Positions 45,418 to 55,647 of a stretch of 64,000 bases of DNA are shown here, in pieces. Below the pieces are notes generated by a model. The model searched no databases. It saw only the letters and a list, made by a program, of their open reading frames with translations, and was not told the DNA's origin. The translations under genes and the position numbers were made by a program. Each line of letters opens with the position of its first letter. The first letter of the stretch is position 1. The stretch is taken from NCBI RefSeq assembly GCF_009689585.1, contig NZ_AP018694.1:1674001-1738000 (forward strand), given 5' to 3'. Origin of the DNA: Aquipluma nitroreducens. Its GTDB lineage: Bacteria > Bacteroidota > Bacteroidia > Bacteroidales > Prolixibacteraceae.

Positions 45418-47940
45418 ATGTATAGAAAATTCAACTTAGTTGAGCCCCATTTTATCCGGAGGTTCCAGCTACTTATCTTAATGCTATTTACTTTCATACC
45501 GGTCTTTTCGCAGCCAACTACTGTACACGGGAAAGTGACCGATCAGGAAACTGGCGAACCCATTCCATTTGTCACAATACTTTTTAAGAAGACACCTATT
45601 GGAACTACAACCGATTCTCTGGGGGTTTTTCAGCTCATCAGCAAAAACAAAGTTGATTCCATTCAATTTACTACGGTCGGATATCTTGGCAAATCATTTG
45701 GCATTAAGCCATTTACAACTAATGAATTAGATGTAAAACTAAAACCCGACCTGATCAAAATTTCCGAAGTAATCGCATTGCCTAATGATGCACCTGTCAG
45801 GCGAATATTGAAAGAGATGATTGCACGAAAGAAACAAAATAACCCGGCGAAGTATCCGCGGTATTCGTATCGGAAATACACCAAATGGGAATATCATCTC
45901 AATAATGTTGGAAACAAGATGATGCAGTCGCGTGCGTTTAAAAACAATCAAAACGTATTTAAAACGGCAGAAGATAGCACTAAGTTTTTACCCATTTACT
46001 TTTCTGAGCAATTGGTCTATAACGAGATTCAACGGAATCCATCCAAACAGAAATCAACAGTGTTGGCCGATAAAACTTCAGGAGTTGGCGTCCTGGATGA
46101 CTACGAAATCTCCGGTTTCACCAGCGCATTGGATATGGAAGTTAATTTCTACGATAACTACATCGACCTGTTCTCGCAGAATTTTGTCAGCCCGCTGGCC
46201 GATAACGGTTGGTTTTATTATAAGTATTTTCTGGCCGACAGCACCATGCACAATGGCGTAAAAAACTATCGTATTGAATTCATTCCCCGGCGTGTTGGCG
46301 ACAAAGTTTTCAAAGGATTTATGACCACTGAGAATAAAGATTTTTCGCTGTTGGAAGTGGATGGAACACTGGCATCAACCAGTTACCTCAATTTCCTGAA
46401 AAGCATGCAATTAAAGAGTACGTATCAGTTTGTGTCCGATTCGGTTCCATTTTTCAGGCGAAACCAGATTGACGCAATTTTCAACTATGTTCCGCTAAAA
46501 AACAATCCATCGAAAAAACCGATCAGCCTCTTCTTTACCCAGTCGGCGGTTATCGACAGCGTTTCAGTCAATCAGGAGAAGGACGTAATTCTTGCAAAGG
46601 GTAATGGTAAATTTGAAACGATAAAACTTCCTGATTCAAAAGATCGCGATCAAAATTATTGGGAAACACACCGACTGGAAGAACTCAATCCGCGTGAGAA
46701 ATTAGTTAGTGCCACCATCGATTCAGTCAGCCAGATTAAAGCCGTTAAGTTCGTTGATAATCTTACCAGAATGTCGATGACCGGATATTATGATTTAGGA
46801 AGATTCGAATTTGGCCCTTATGCCAGCACCATAAACACCAACAAAGTTGAAGGTTTGCACCTGTTTGCCGGTGCCCGTACAAGCAGTGAAATTAGTACAC
46901 ATTATATGATTTGGGGCGGACTTGGCTATGGTTTCCGGAATAAAAAATTCAACGGAATTGCAGGCTATGGCTATAAATTCCCGACCATAAACCGCCAGAT
47001 AATTAAATTTTCATACGATGATAAGATTGTACGTTCAGGCGAAAATGAGAAGATCTTGTTCCTATACGAAAATGCCCTGTCGCCAACCGAAAACAACCTG
47101 ATTTCGCAAGTTTTCAAGCGCGACGAACTCGACGAACTTTTCCGCGAACAAAAACTTTCTACATCTTACGAATACGAATGGCATCCGGGACTTTCGAATA
47201 AAATTAGCGCCAACTACATCCGTCATTTTTCTCCTGAATTTTATCCTTTCATGCGTGCCGGAATGCCTGTCGATTACGTTTCTGCTGTAGATTTCAGTGT
47301 TGACACACGCTTTTCGTGGCAGGAAAAAGTAATCGATGATAAATTCCTGAGAGTTTATATGAATACCGACTATCCGATTATTCATATAGCAATAGGCGGC
47401 GGTAAGGTTTTTTACTCCGGAAAAGAAAATTACTATGGTAAGGTTTTTACCACCATAGAGCAATATTGGAAAATTGGACAAACTGGCTTTAATTACGCCA
47501 TTGAGGGCGGAATGTATTTTGGGAAATTGCCTTACACCATGCTCGACATTCCACGCGGGAACGAAACTCAAGGCTTATTTTCATACGATTTCAATTTGTT
47601 GAACTATATGGAATATGTGCACGACAAGTACCTGCATGCTTACCTCGAATATCACCTCAACGGATTTGTTTTTAACCGGGTGCCATTATTGAGACGAATT
47701 GGTTTGCGCGAAGTCTTATCAGCCAAAACAATGATCGGTTCGTTGAGCGATAAAAATCAACAAATTGTAGAATTCCCGAGCAGCATTTCCAAAATGAGCA
47801 ATCCGTATCTCGAATTGGGAGCCGGAGTCGAAAATATCTTCCGCTTATTTCGGGTCGAAGCGATTTGGCGGGTGAACAACAAATCGTTGCTGGGAGCACC
47901 CACCTTCGGACTCCGTGCCAAATTCGAAATCAAATTGTAA
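45418..47940 (+). CDS. DUF5686 outer-membrane protein with carboxypeptidase-regulatory-like domain
   Basis: An 840-residue exported protein. After the signal (RRFQLLILMLFTFIPVFSQ) comes a CarboxypepD_reg-like domain (VHGKVTDQETGEPIPFVTILFKKTPIGTTTDSLGVFQL, about 30-110). A long DUF5686 region ends in a predicted beta-barrel (many alternating strands from about residue 470; final strand FGLRAKFEIKL). Related proteins are common in Bacteroidota and are not functionally defined. I prefer the ATG at 45418; the ATG at 45376 would add 14 residues before a signal peptide that already has basic residues. Confidence 0.8.
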   Translation: MYRKFNLVEPHFIRRFQLLILMLFTFIPVFSQPTTVHGKVTDQETGEPIPFVTILFKKTPIGTTTDSLGVFQLISKNKVDSIQFTTVGYLGKSFGIKPFTTNELDVKLKPDLIKISEVIALPNDAPVRRILKEMIARKKQNNPAKYPRYSYRKYTKWEYHLNNVGNKMMQSRAFKNNQNVFKTAEDSTKFLPIYFSEQLVYNEIQRNPSKQKSTVLADKTSGVGVLDDYEISGFTSALDMEVNFYDNYIDLFSQNFVSPLADNGWFYYKYFLADSTMHNGVKNYRIEFIPRRVGDKVFKGFMTTENKDFSLLEVDGTLASTSYLNFLKSMQLKSTYQFVSDSVPFFRRNQIDAIFNYVPLKNNPSKKPISLFFTQSAVIDSVSVNQEKDVILAKGNGKFETIKLPDSKDRDQNYWETHRLEELNPREKLVSATIDSVSQIKAVKFVDNLTRMSMTGYYDLGRFEFGPYASTINTNKVEGLHLFAGARTSSEISTHYMIWGGLGYGFRNKKFNGIAGYGYKFPTINRQIIKFSYDDKIVRSGENEKILFLYENALSPTENNLISQVFKRDELDELFREQKLSTSYEYEWHPGLSNKISANYIRHFSPEFYPFMRAGMPVDYVSAVDFSVDTRFSWQEKVIDDKFLRVYMNTDYPIIHIAIGGGKVFYSGKENYYGKVFTTIEQYWKIGQTGFNYAIEGGMYFGKLPYTMLDIPRGNETQGLFSYDFNLLNYMEYVHDKYLHAYLEYHLNGFVFNRVPLLRRIGLREVLSAKTMIGSLSDKNQQIVEFPSSISKMSNPYLELGAGVENIFRLFRVEAIWRVNNKSLLGAPTFGLRAKFEIKL

Positions 47941-47981
47941 AAAAACACAAGGTTAAATACGGCTGAATTTCACGAGATAAT

Positions 47982-47989
47982 TACTTTTG
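47982..47989 (+). promoter_or_regulatory. -7 promoter element of the M14 peptidase gene
   Basis: TACTTTTG matches TAnnTTTG, 46 bases before the ATG at 48035. It excludes an upstream TTG start at 47987. A -33 element is not clear. Confidence 0.45.
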
Positions 47990-48034
47990 CTTTGTACACG
48001 GTTTGCTGTAATGCAAACCCAAAATCCATTCACC

Positions 48035-49663
48035 ATGCGCAATTTGGCCTTAGCAATCGCCTTAATTTTTACGTCATTCCTGAGTTTTGCACAAACGTTA
48101 ACTGTTGCTGAAAGCTCTGGCTTTGAATCCACCTCAAAAGAGAAAGACATCAACGATTTTATCAAGTCGATCACAAAACATTCGTCGATTGTCCGGGTTG
48201 AAACAATTGCTGTTTCTACTGAAGGAAGGCCAATTCCGCTGATGGTTATTGCCGATCCGATGCCAAAATCCACTCAGAATCTGGCTAACGACAAACGAAT
48301 GGTTCTTTACATTCAGGCCAATATACATGCTGGTGAAGTGGAAGGAAAGGAAGCCTCATTGATGTTTGCACGCGATTTGCTTTCAGGAACGAAAAAGGAA
48401 GTACTGAAAAATTTGATTATTTTGATTTGCCCGAATTTTAACCCCGATGGAAACGAAGCCATCAGCGTGAATAACCGTACCCATCAGAACGGCCCTAAAA
48501 ACGGAGTTGGAGTTCGCTACAATGGTCAGATGCTTGACATAAACCGCGATGGCATCAAGTTGGAGACACCCGAAATGAATGGGTTGCTCAAAAATGTATT
48601 CCTGAAATGGGATCCGCAGGTTACTGTTGATTGCCATACCACCAACGGATCGTACCACGAAGAACCGGTAACCTTTTCGTGGATGATGAATGTGGCTGGC
48701 GACCGCTCGTTGACCAAATACATGGAAAAACAGATGATGCCTGATGTGGCTGCGATTCTGCGCGACCAGTACAAAGTTGAAAACTGTTTTTACGGCGAAT
48801 TTCTTGACATGAAAAATCCGGAGAAAGGCTGGGAAGAATATGCTTCGGAACCCCGCTACATGACCAATTACATTGGCGTTCGTAACCGATTGGCTATCCT
48901 TAACGAGAATTATGTGTATGCCGACTACAAATCGCGGGTACTTGGCTGCTATGCTTTGTTGCAGTCAATTACCGATTATTGCGCTTCGCACACCAACGAA
49001 ATCAAGCAACTCATCAACGAATCGGACAAAAAGACCGTTGCCCGTGGCTTAAATCCATCACCAGTCGATTCGTTCCCAATTGAATACATAGGAAAACCTA
49101 TTCAGGAGAAAGTAACGATAAAAACTTATGAAGTAGATGAAGTTACCAATGCCAATGGCGAGAAAAGTTATAAAAAAACAGATCGAAAAAAGACAGTAAC
49201 TGTTCCCTATATTGCAACTTACGAAGCAACCAAAAGCGTAAAATTTCCGTTTGCTTATCTGGTTACAATTTCTGATCCTTTAGTGATTAATCTGATGCAA
49301 AGGCATGGCATACAAGTCAATAAACTGAATAAATCGCAGAATTTAGATGTGCTTTCATTCAAAATTACTGATCTTCAAGCTGATAAACACCTGAATCAGG
49401 GACATTTTACTCAAACTATAACTGGGAATTGGGAACCTCAGCACAAGGAATTCAAGGCGGGTACATTTGTAATTCGAACAGCTCAGCCGCTCGCCAACCT
49501 TGCGGCCTACATGCTCGAACCACAAACTAACGATGGACTGCTAACCTGGAATTTTATGGATCGTTACCTGTTACCTCAATGGGGAAAGGGGTTCAACGCT
49601 TATCCGGTTTATAAAATTATTGATGCAACAGAAATTAATGATACTGTTATACCTTTACAGTAA
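48035..49663 (+). CDS. M14-family zinc carboxypeptidase, secreted
   Basis: A 542-residue exported metallopeptidase (signal MRNLALAIALIFTSFLSFAQ). Zinc ligands are His98 and Glu101 in ANIHAGEVEG, and His201 in VDCHTTNG. NFNPDGNEAI and LDINRDG fit the family. About 200 residues beyond the catalytic domain form an unassigned C-terminal part. It probably trims peptides in the periplasm. The start was placed at the signal peptide and downstream of the -7 element. Confidence 0.88.
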   Translation: MRNLALAIALIFTSFLSFAQTLTVAESSGFESTSKEKDINDFIKSITKHSSIVRVETIAVSTEGRPIPLMVIADPMPKSTQNLANDKRMVLYIQANIHAGEVEGKEASLMFARDLLSGTKKEVLKNLIILICPNFNPDGNEAISVNNRTHQNGPKNGVGVRYNGQMLDINRDGIKLETPEMNGLLKNVFLKWDPQVTVDCHTTNGSYHEEPVTFSWMMNVAGDRSLTKYMEKQMMPDVAAILRDQYKVENCFYGEFLDMKNPEKGWEEYASEPRYMTNYIGVRNRLAILNENYVYADYKSRVLGCYALLQSITDYCASHTNEIKQLINESDKKTVARGLNPSPVDSFPIEYIGKPIQEKVTIKTYEVDEVTNANGEKSYKKTDRKKTVTVPYIATYEATKSVKFPFAYLVTISDPLVINLMQRHGIQVNKLNKSQNLDVLSFKITDLQADKHLNQGHFTQTITGNWEPQHKEFKAGTFVIRTAQPLANLAAYMLEPQTNDGLLTWNFMDRYLLPQWGKGFNAYPVYKIIDATEINDTVIPLQ

Positions 49664-49693
49664 AATTATTCTGCACCACTGATCATTCTGAAA

Positions 49694-50971
49694 ATGGAAC
49701 TCATTGTACTTGGATTTCTAATTGTACTGAACGGATTTTTTGCTTTATCTGAAACAGCATTGATTTCGAGCAAAAAAGCACGATTGGAGCAATATAAAAT
49801 TAAAGGTGGTTCTGGGGCTAAAATAGCATTGAAGTTACTTGAAAATTCTGAAGTTTTTCTCTCTGCGATTCAGGTTGGCATCACTTTAATTGGCATTATT
49901 ACTGGTGTTTATGGCGGGATGAGCATTGCTGACGACGTCGCTCCGTTCTTCCTTCAATACGATTTTACACGGGAATATGCACACGAAATAGCACTTTCTC
50001 TTACCGTTATAGGAATCACATACATCTCCATTGTAATTGGCGAACTGGTACCCAAAACCATAGCAATGAACAGGCCTGAAAAAATTGCAATCAGAGTTGC
50101 AGTACCTGTATATTACTTCAGCAAAATATTTTATCCTTTTGTCAGGCTTCTGGCAATCTCAACCAATCTGATAAACCAACTGATTGGTATTAAACCTTCA
50201 GAAGGACAGGTTACTGAAGAAGAACTACGGCATATGATGAGATTTGCTTCAAACGAAGGCGTGATTGAGAAAGAGCAAAACCGCATGCACGAAAAAGTAT
50301 TCTACTTTTCAGATAAAAAGGCCAGACACATCATGACTCACCGCAAAGATGTGGAATGGATAGACAGTGAGCAATCGGGAGAAAGTTTTCATGCTAAAAT
50401 ACTGGGTCTTAAACACAGTAAAATTATTGTTTGCCGAAACACTATTGATGAATTCACTGGCATTCTGAATGTTAAAGAATATCTGATTAATTTTTATTCA
50501 CCCTCACCGCGTAAATTAGAAGCTTTATTACACAATCCACTTGTCATTCCTGAAAATGCAGATGCACAAAAAGTGTTAGAGATTTTTAGGCAGAAACAAA
50601 ATTATACTGCGGTTATTGTTGACGAATACGGAAGTTTTGAAGGAATTATTACACTGCACGACATCATTGAAAATATCATTGGAAATGTACCCGAAGAGGG
50701 CGAAACACCGGAACCAGAAGTATTTGTTCGTTCCGACAAATCGATTTTAGTGAGCGGAGACGCTCCCATTGAAACGCTGGTCGACCTGATTGAAGATTTC
50801 GACCTCGACTTTGAAAAAATTGATTACTCCACTGTTGCCGGGTATGTGTTCAACCAGATCAATAAAATTCCGGAGTTGGGCGACAAGGTTATTTTATCAG
50901 ACTGCACCATCGAAGTGGTGGACATTGACAACAATAAGATTGACAAAGTATTAATTACGAAAAGAAAATAA
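49694..50971 (+). CDS. CNNM/CorC-type membrane protein with CBS pair
   Basis: A 425-residue inner-membrane protein of the hemolysin-C/UPF0053 group. The CNNM (DUF21) membrane domain (about 1-190; NGFFALSETALISSKKARLEQ, IGELVPKTIAMNRPEKIA) is followed by two CBS domains (about 205-330; VDEYGSFEGIITLHDIIENIIGNVPEE) and a CorC_HlyC domain (about 340-425). Members are tied to Mg2+ or Co2+ transport or efflux. It is 30 bases after the M14 gene and may be co-transcribed with it. Confidence 0.92.
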   Translation: MELIVLGFLIVLNGFFALSETALISSKKARLEQYKIKGGSGAKIALKLLENSEVFLSAIQVGITLIGIITGVYGGMSIADDVAPFFLQYDFTREYAHEIALSLTVIGITYISIVIGELVPKTIAMNRPEKIAIRVAVPVYYFSKIFYPFVRLLAISTNLINQLIGIKPSEGQVTEEELRHMMRFASNEGVIEKEQNRMHEKVFYFSDKKARHIMTHRKDVEWIDSEQSGESFHAKILGLKHSKIIVCRNTIDEFTGILNVKEYLINFYSPSPRKLEALLHNPLVIPENADAQKVLEIFRQKQNYTAVIVDEYGSFEGIITLHDIIENIIGNVPEEGETPEPEVFVRSDKSILVSGDAPIETLVDLIEDFDLDFEKIDYSTVAGYVFNQINKIPELGDKVILSDCTIEVVDIDNNKIDKVLITKRK

Positions 50972-50977
50972 TTAACA

Positions 50978-51052
50978 AATGGGAAAATGTCATTAGACAT
51001 TAGGAAAAAGTTTAAAAGTGACTTTTCCAATGACCGATGACCTTTTCCCATT
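50978..51052. repeat. Long imperfect inverted repeat between convergent genes
   Basis: An arm starting AATGGGAAAATGTCATTAG (50978-51010) pairs imperfectly with 51022-51052, which reads AATGGGAAAAGGTCATCGG on the other strand. Within each arm the phrase ATGTCATT/GACATT is itself repeated. It may be a dispersed repeat and also helps separate two converging transcripts. Confidence 0.5.
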
Positions 51053-51114
51053 GTCAATCAGCAAGATAGCGTTACTCGTCCAAATACATTTGGACAACCA
51101 AGTGTCTTACAACG

Positions 51115-51150
51115 AAAGAGCCTCACTGAAACGAATCAGCGAGGCTCTTT
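51115..51150. terminator. Bidirectional hairpin terminator
   Basis: AAAGAGCCTC pairs with GAGGCTCTTT, with an inner TGA/TCA pair, between the CNNM gene and the malic enzyme gene. A small palindrome (TCCAAAT / ATTTGGA) is at 51079-51094. Confidence 0.75.
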
Positions 51151-51185
51151 CTATTTCATTCAGGATAACTCCTGAAGTGTCTATT

Positions 51186-53477
51186 TTACTTCTGAAGATT
51201 CAAAGACTTCTGTTCTTCGACCTGAGCATCAATTACGGCAACGGTAACCATATTCAGAATATCGCGAACCGAACTTTCAACATTCAGGATGTGGATTGGC
51301 TTGTTCAAACCCATCTGGATTGGTCCAATGGTATCGCACATACCGATTTCGAGCATCAGTTTATAGGCAATACTTGATGAACTAAGGTTCGGGAAAATTA
51401 GAGTATTCACATTCATTCCATCAACTTTCGAGAATGGGAATTTATCGTGGCGCAGCTCTTTATCAAGAGCAAAATTCACCTGCATTTCTCCGTCAATCAG
51501 CATTTCAGGATTATTCTTATGCAAATAATCAACCGCTTCGTGAATCATTGCCGGGCTTCCAACATTCCGTTCGCCAAAGTTTGAATACGAAAGCATTGCC
51601 ATTACCGGTTCGGTATTGAACAGAAGAACAGCATCGTGAGTTAGTTTAGCAATATCAATCAGGGTTTCTTTTGAAGGATGGTTGTTTACCATAGTATCGG
51701 CAAAGAAGAATGTTCCCAGTTTTGAAGTTACAATATTCAACCCGGCAATGTGCTTCAACCCTTCACGCATACCAACAATTTCGATGGCCGGAACAATGGC
51801 ATCTTGGTATTTGGTATAAACTCCGGTAATGAAAGCATCGGCATCGCCAGATTCAACCATCATCATACCAAAATAGTTGCGGTCGAACATTTTTTCGTAT
51901 GCCTCATCAAAAGTCATTCCCTCGCGCTGACGTTTTGCCGTCAACATTTTAGCATATTTCTTGCGTCTGGAATTCTCCCTGTCGTGACGGAGGTTTACAA
52001 TTTCAACACCTTCCAGTTCGATCTGATTTTTAGTAATCAGTTTCTCAATACGCTCCTCGTTACCAAGAAGAATTGGGATACAGATACCTTCGGCTCTGGC
52101 AACCGAAGCTGCTTTCAACATATTGATGTGGTTCGCTTCAGCAAAGACAACTCTTTTTGGATTTTCTTTTGCTTTTTCAGTTAATCCACGGAGAAGTTTA
52201 TTGTCGAGACCCATGCGTTGACGTAATTCCTCAGCATATTTGTCCCAATCGGTAATTGGTTTACGGGCAATGCCACTTTCCATTGCTGCTTTTGCCACAG
52301 CTGGTGCCACTGTAATTAACAGACGTGGATCAAGTGGTTTCGGAATAATGTACTGGCGTCCAAAACTTAAGTGAGTTGTATTATAGGCTGAAGTCACTAC
52401 TTCAGGAACTGGTTTTTTAGCTAGTTCAGCAATAGCAAGCACAGCTGCAACCTTCATTGCTTCATTAATTCCAGTTGAGCGTACATCTAACGCACCACGG
52501 AAAATATAGGGGAATCCAAGCACGTTATTGACCTGATTGGGATAATCGCTGCGGCCAGTAGCAAAAATAATATCAGGACGCGAAGCCATTGCATCGGCGT
52601 ATGAGATTTCCGGATTTGGATTGGCGCAGGCAAATACTATTGGATTTTCGTTCATGCTTCGAACCATTTCTATGGTAAGACAACCTTCAACTGAAAGTCC
52701 AAGGAAAACATCGGAACCAGCAACTGCTTCGGCAAGCGTATTGCAAGGAAGTGAGGTTGCAAATGGGAGTTTGCGGCTGTTCAGGTCGGTACGACGAGTT
52801 GAAATAACACCTTTACTATCGACCATTATTATATTTTCGAGTTTGGCTCCGAGGGCCATATAGAGCGTGGTACACGATGAAGCTGCAGCTCCGGCACCAT
52901 TGACCACAATTTTAATATCTTCTATTTTCTTGCCAATCAGTTCGAGTGCATTGATCAACGCCGATGCCGAAATAATAGCAGTTCCATGTTGGTCATCATG
53001 CATGAGCGGAATGTCTAAAGCTTCTTTCAGCTTTTCTTCGATTTCAAAACATTCAGGAGCTTTAATGTCCTCAAGGTTAATACCACCAAAAGTTGGCGAG
53101 ATGGCTTTTACCACTTCGATAAATTTAGCCGGATCTTTTTCATTCACTTCAATATCGAAAACGTCGATATCGGCAAATATCTTAAACAGCAAACCCTTTC
53201 CTTCCATTACTGGTTTCCCGGCCAAAGCGCCAATGTCGCCCAAACCCAGAACTGCAGTTCCGTTCGAAATTACAGCAACCAAATTTCCTTTGGCTGTGTA
53301 ATCGTATGCGCACTGAAGATCTTTTTGAATCTCCAGACAAGGTATAGCCACGCCAGGCGAATAAGCAAGCGCTAAGTCGCGTTGGGTACTGTAAGGTTTG
53401 GTAGGAACAACCTGAATTTTACCAGGTCTCCCTTCCTTGTGATAATTTAAAGCTTCTTGATTTTTAGAGTTATCCAT
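51186..53477 (-). CDS. maeB: NADP-dependent malic enzyme with phosphotransacetylase-like domain
   Basis: It converts malate to pyruvate and CO2 with NADP+. The 763 residues have the MaeB architecture: malic N-terminal domain (about 1-160; AYSPGVAIPCLEIQKD, HDDQHGTAIISASALINAL), NAD-binding domain (about 160-420; VNGAGAAASSCTTLYMALGA) and a C-terminal phosphotransacetylase-like domain (about 430-760) that in relatives is regulatory. NADP preference is a family inference. The gene has its own promoter at 53581. Confidence 0.95.
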   Translation of the reverse strand: MDNSKNQEALNYHKEGRPGKIQVVPTKPYSTQRDLALAYSPGVAIPCLEIQKDLQCAYDYTAKGNLVAVISNGTAVLGLGDIGALAGKPVMEGKGLLFKIFADIDVFDIEVNEKDPAKFIEVVKAISPTFGGINLEDIKAPECFEIEEKLKEALDIPLMHDDQHGTAIISASALINALELIGKKIEDIKIVVNGAGAAASSCTTLYMALGAKLENIIMVDSKGVISTRRTDLNSRKLPFATSLPCNTLAEAVAGSDVFLGLSVEGCLTIEMVRSMNENPIVFACANPNPEISYADAMASRPDIIFATGRSDYPNQVNNVLGFPYIFRGALDVRSTGINEAMKVAAVLAIAELAKKPVPEVVTSAYNTTHLSFGRQYIIPKPLDPRLLITVAPAVAKAAMESGIARKPITDWDKYAEELRQRMGLDNKLLRGLTEKAKENPKRVVFAEANHINMLKAASVARAEGICIPILLGNEERIEKLITKNQIELEGVEIVNLRHDRENSRRKKYAKMLTAKRQREGMTFDEAYEKMFDRNYFGMMMVESGDADAFITGVYTKYQDAIVPAIEIVGMREGLKHIAGLNIVTSKLGTFFFADTMVNNHPSKETLIDIAKLTHDAVLLFNTEPVMAMLSYSNFGERNVGSPAMIHEAVDYLHKNNPEMLIDGEMQVNFALDKELRHDKFPFSKVDGMNVNTLIFPNLSSSSIAYKLMLEIGMCDTIGPIQMGLNKPIHILNVESSVRDILNMVTVAVIDAQVEEQKSLNLQK

Positions 53478-53580
53478 CCCGTTAAAATTTGTTAGTTAAT
53501 ACTTTTTTGCTCAATCTGTCCTACTACTACCCATCCTTAGTATCCTGCGGGATTATAAAAGAACATTAGACTAATCTCTC

Positions 53581-53588
53581 CAAAAGTA
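53581..53588 (-). promoter_or_regulatory. -7 promoter element of maeB
   Basis: The minus strand reads TACTTTTG, about 104 bases before the start codon. The 317-base gap 53478-53794 holds this, the terminator at 53722 and AT-rich spacer; no gene is seen. Confidence 0.45.
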
Positions 53589-53721
53589 TTGTGAAAATCC
53601 GTCACTTTATCATTTAGGAGATGTAAAAGTCAGAAAAAATTAACATTCATCATGTTCTATTATTAAAAAAAAGCTTATTACAAAAAACCATCCTGAATAT
53701 TAGCTTATTGCATAAAATAAA

Positions 53722-53757
53722 AAATTCCACCCAATCTAATCAGATCAAGTGGAATTT
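53722..53757 (-). terminator. Terminator after the isomerase/esterase/DUF1080 cluster
   Basis: AAATTCCAC pairs with GTGGAATTT over an 18-base loop and is followed by T-rich sequence on the minus strand, 38 bases past the last stop of the cluster. Confidence 0.7.
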
Positions 53758-53794
53758 GTAAATCATTGACGAATCAATTTTTCAAGGTTCCTTT

Positions 53795-54700
53795 TTAATA
53801 ACCCCAACCTTTTATGATTTCCAAATCTTCCTTCACGCAGGCGATTGGAGCTTTACCCTGATAGGCTTCCTGTTCTATGATATAAACCTGAGTTCCGCCA
53901 GTCTTTCTGCAAATATCCAAGACTTCCTTCACAGGGATAATGCCCTTACCCAAAATAGCACTTTCCCATTTCTCAGCATTAGTCGATGCAATTTCATCCT
54001 TCACATGGATTAATTCAAATTTCCCGGGATATTTACTGATTACATCAAGTGCTTTTGCTCCACCAATATACATGTTTCCAATATCGAGTTGCATGACCAC
54101 TTTATTTACATCCAGCGTTTTCATCATGATATCGAAAAGTTTCATGCCATTTAATTCTTCGGTGAATTCAGCCCAATGGTTGTGGTATCCGAATTTCATA
54201 CCCGATTTTTTACACAGATCACCACATTGGGCGAAAACATCGAGATAAACCATCAGATCGTCGTAGGTTTTACGCATGCTTTCATCCATCCACGGACTAA
54301 TTACATACTTTTGCCCCATGTAGGCTGCATCTTCAACGGTGTATTTCCAGGCATCGGTAAAATCTTTTTTCGCTGCATCCCAATGGTTTTTGCCCATCAC
54401 AGTGTGACCACTAGGCATTTTTAGTCCAAGATCGTCCAGCACTTTTTTGAATTCTTTCGCAGAAAATCCATAGAATTTACGGTCGATGTAATTGGCGTGT
54501 TCAACATGCGTGTATCCCATTTTGGCCAACTGAGTTAGTGTTCCCATCGGATCTTTTTTCATATCGTCGCGAACAGAATAGAGCTGCAAACCAACAATTT
54601 CATCGGATTTGAATGAAGCAAATGCAGCTTTCGACAACAAAGCAGTCCCGGCAAGCAAAACTGCGCTTTTTTGAATAAATGAACGGCGTGATGTTTTCAT
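53795..54700 (-). CDS. Tat-exported sugar isomerase/epimerase-type TIM-barrel protein
   Basis: A 301-residue protein of the xylose-isomerase-like AP-endonuclease-2 fold. The N-terminus MKTSRRSFIQKSAVLLAGTALLSKAAFA is a textbook Tat signal (SRRSFIQK), so it acts folded in the periplasm. Barrel segments include VGLQLYSVRDDMKKDPMGTLTQLAKMGYTHVEHA, FGYHNHWAEF, QLDIGNM and IHVKDE, the last three holding metal ligands. It is the last gene of a cluster with two DUF1080 proteins. Related exported TIM-barrel proteins act on 3-keto-sugars; that role here is an inference. Confidence 0.85.
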   Translation of the reverse strand: MKTSRRSFIQKSAVLLAGTALLSKAAFASFKSDEIVGLQLYSVRDDMKKDPMGTLTQLAKMGYTHVEHANYIDRKFYGFSAKEFKKVLDDLGLKMPSGHTVMGKNHWDAAKKDFTDAWKYTVEDAAYMGQKYVISPWMDESMRKTYDDLMVYLDVFAQCGDLCKKSGMKFGYHNHWAEFTEELNGMKLFDIMMKTLDVNKVVMQLDIGNMYIGGAKALDVISKYPGKFELIHVKDEIASTNAEKWESAILGKGIIPVKEVLDICRKTGGTQVYIIEQEAYQGKAPIACVKEDLEIIKGWGY

Positions 54701-54739
54701 TGTTTGTGTTTTTAAATGTTTGTATGCGTATTTAACTTT

Positions 54740-55603
54740 CTAATATTGATGAAATCCTTGTGACACAAATTCCAGAACAGTTGGCAAAGCTTCGCGCCAA
54801 TACGTCCAGTTGTGAGCTCCATCGCGAATTCGAAATTCATGTGGAATTTCTTTCTTCCGCATGGCAATGTGAATCAAACTATTTCCCTCATACAAAAAAT
54901 CATCGTCGCCACAATCGATGTACCAACGAACCGATTTTTTCTGATCATCTGGCATATTTTTAATGAGTTCAAGTGCGCTGTGCCTGGTAAAGTATTTAGC
55001 CTGTTCATCTTTTGATATACCCGGATACTGTTTTTCCCAACGGGTAGCCGCTTCTTCCAGCGAAATTGGGCCGGCATAAGCACTTAACGTACAAGCTGCT
55101 GAAAACAATTCAGGATGGTGCAAAGCATACATAAATGTACCGCCACCTCCCATTGAAAGGCCAGCAATAGCACGATACCTTTTATGGGTACGAATTCGGT
55201 ATGTCTTTTCAACATACGGCATCAATTCCTGAAAGAAAAAATCCTCGTAGTTCCAGTCACCTTTCGGACTATTAAAATAACCGCGCTGACCAGTATCACC
55301 ATCAGGCATAACGATAATCATCGCAGTGCATTTCCCTTCCTGAATAGCTTTATCGGCAATTGACTTGACTTCGCCAAATTGAACCCAACCGGTCTGATCG
55401 TCACCAGCGCCGTGCAACAAGTACAAAACAGGATAACTGCGATCTGAAGTTTCGTAATCAGCCGGAAGATAGATCGCATATTTCCGGTCCATTTTCAGAA
55501 TTTTACTGGTCATCAATAAATTGTCAGACACTTTACCACCTGATTGCGAAAAAGCCGACACGAACAAAAACATTGCAACAAATACACCAATAAGTCTTTT
55601 CAT
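54740..55603 (-). CDS. Secreted esterase (esterase D/Fes-type alpha/beta hydrolase)
   Basis: A 287-residue exported hydrolase (signal MKRLIGVFVAMFLFVSAFSQ). Catalytic residues are Ser150 in AGLSMGGGGTFMYALHHPELF, an acid in the DCGDDD segment (about 230-234) and His264 in RDGAHNWTYWREALP, resembling feruloyl/acetyl-xylan esterases of the CE1 type. The conserved oxyanion region YLLHGAGDDQTGW is present. It is placed between the DUF1080 genes and the isomerase gene; the gaps (39 and 44 bases) suggest one transcript. Confidence 0.88.
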   Translation of the reverse strand: MKRLIGVFVAMFLFVSAFSQSGGKVSDNLLMTSKILKMDRKYAIYLPADYETSDRSYPVLYLLHGAGDDQTGWVQFGEVKSIADKAIQEGKCTAMIIVMPDGDTGQRGYFNSPKGDWNYEDFFFQELMPYVEKTYRIRTHKRYRAIAGLSMGGGGTFMYALHHPELFSAACTLSAYAGPISLEEAATRWEKQYPGISKDEQAKYFTRHSALELIKNMPDDQKKSVRWYIDCGDDDFLYEGNSLIHIAMRKKEIPHEFRIRDGAHNWTYWREALPTVLEFVSQGFHQY

Positions 55604-55647
55604 ACGGTTTAGTTTTTAGGTCTTATGTATATCACATATTCTATTTC

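Noticed and set aside
50978-51052. A CRISPR-like repeat
   Set aside because: There are only two inverted arms, with no regularly spaced direct repeats and no cas genes anywhere in the window.
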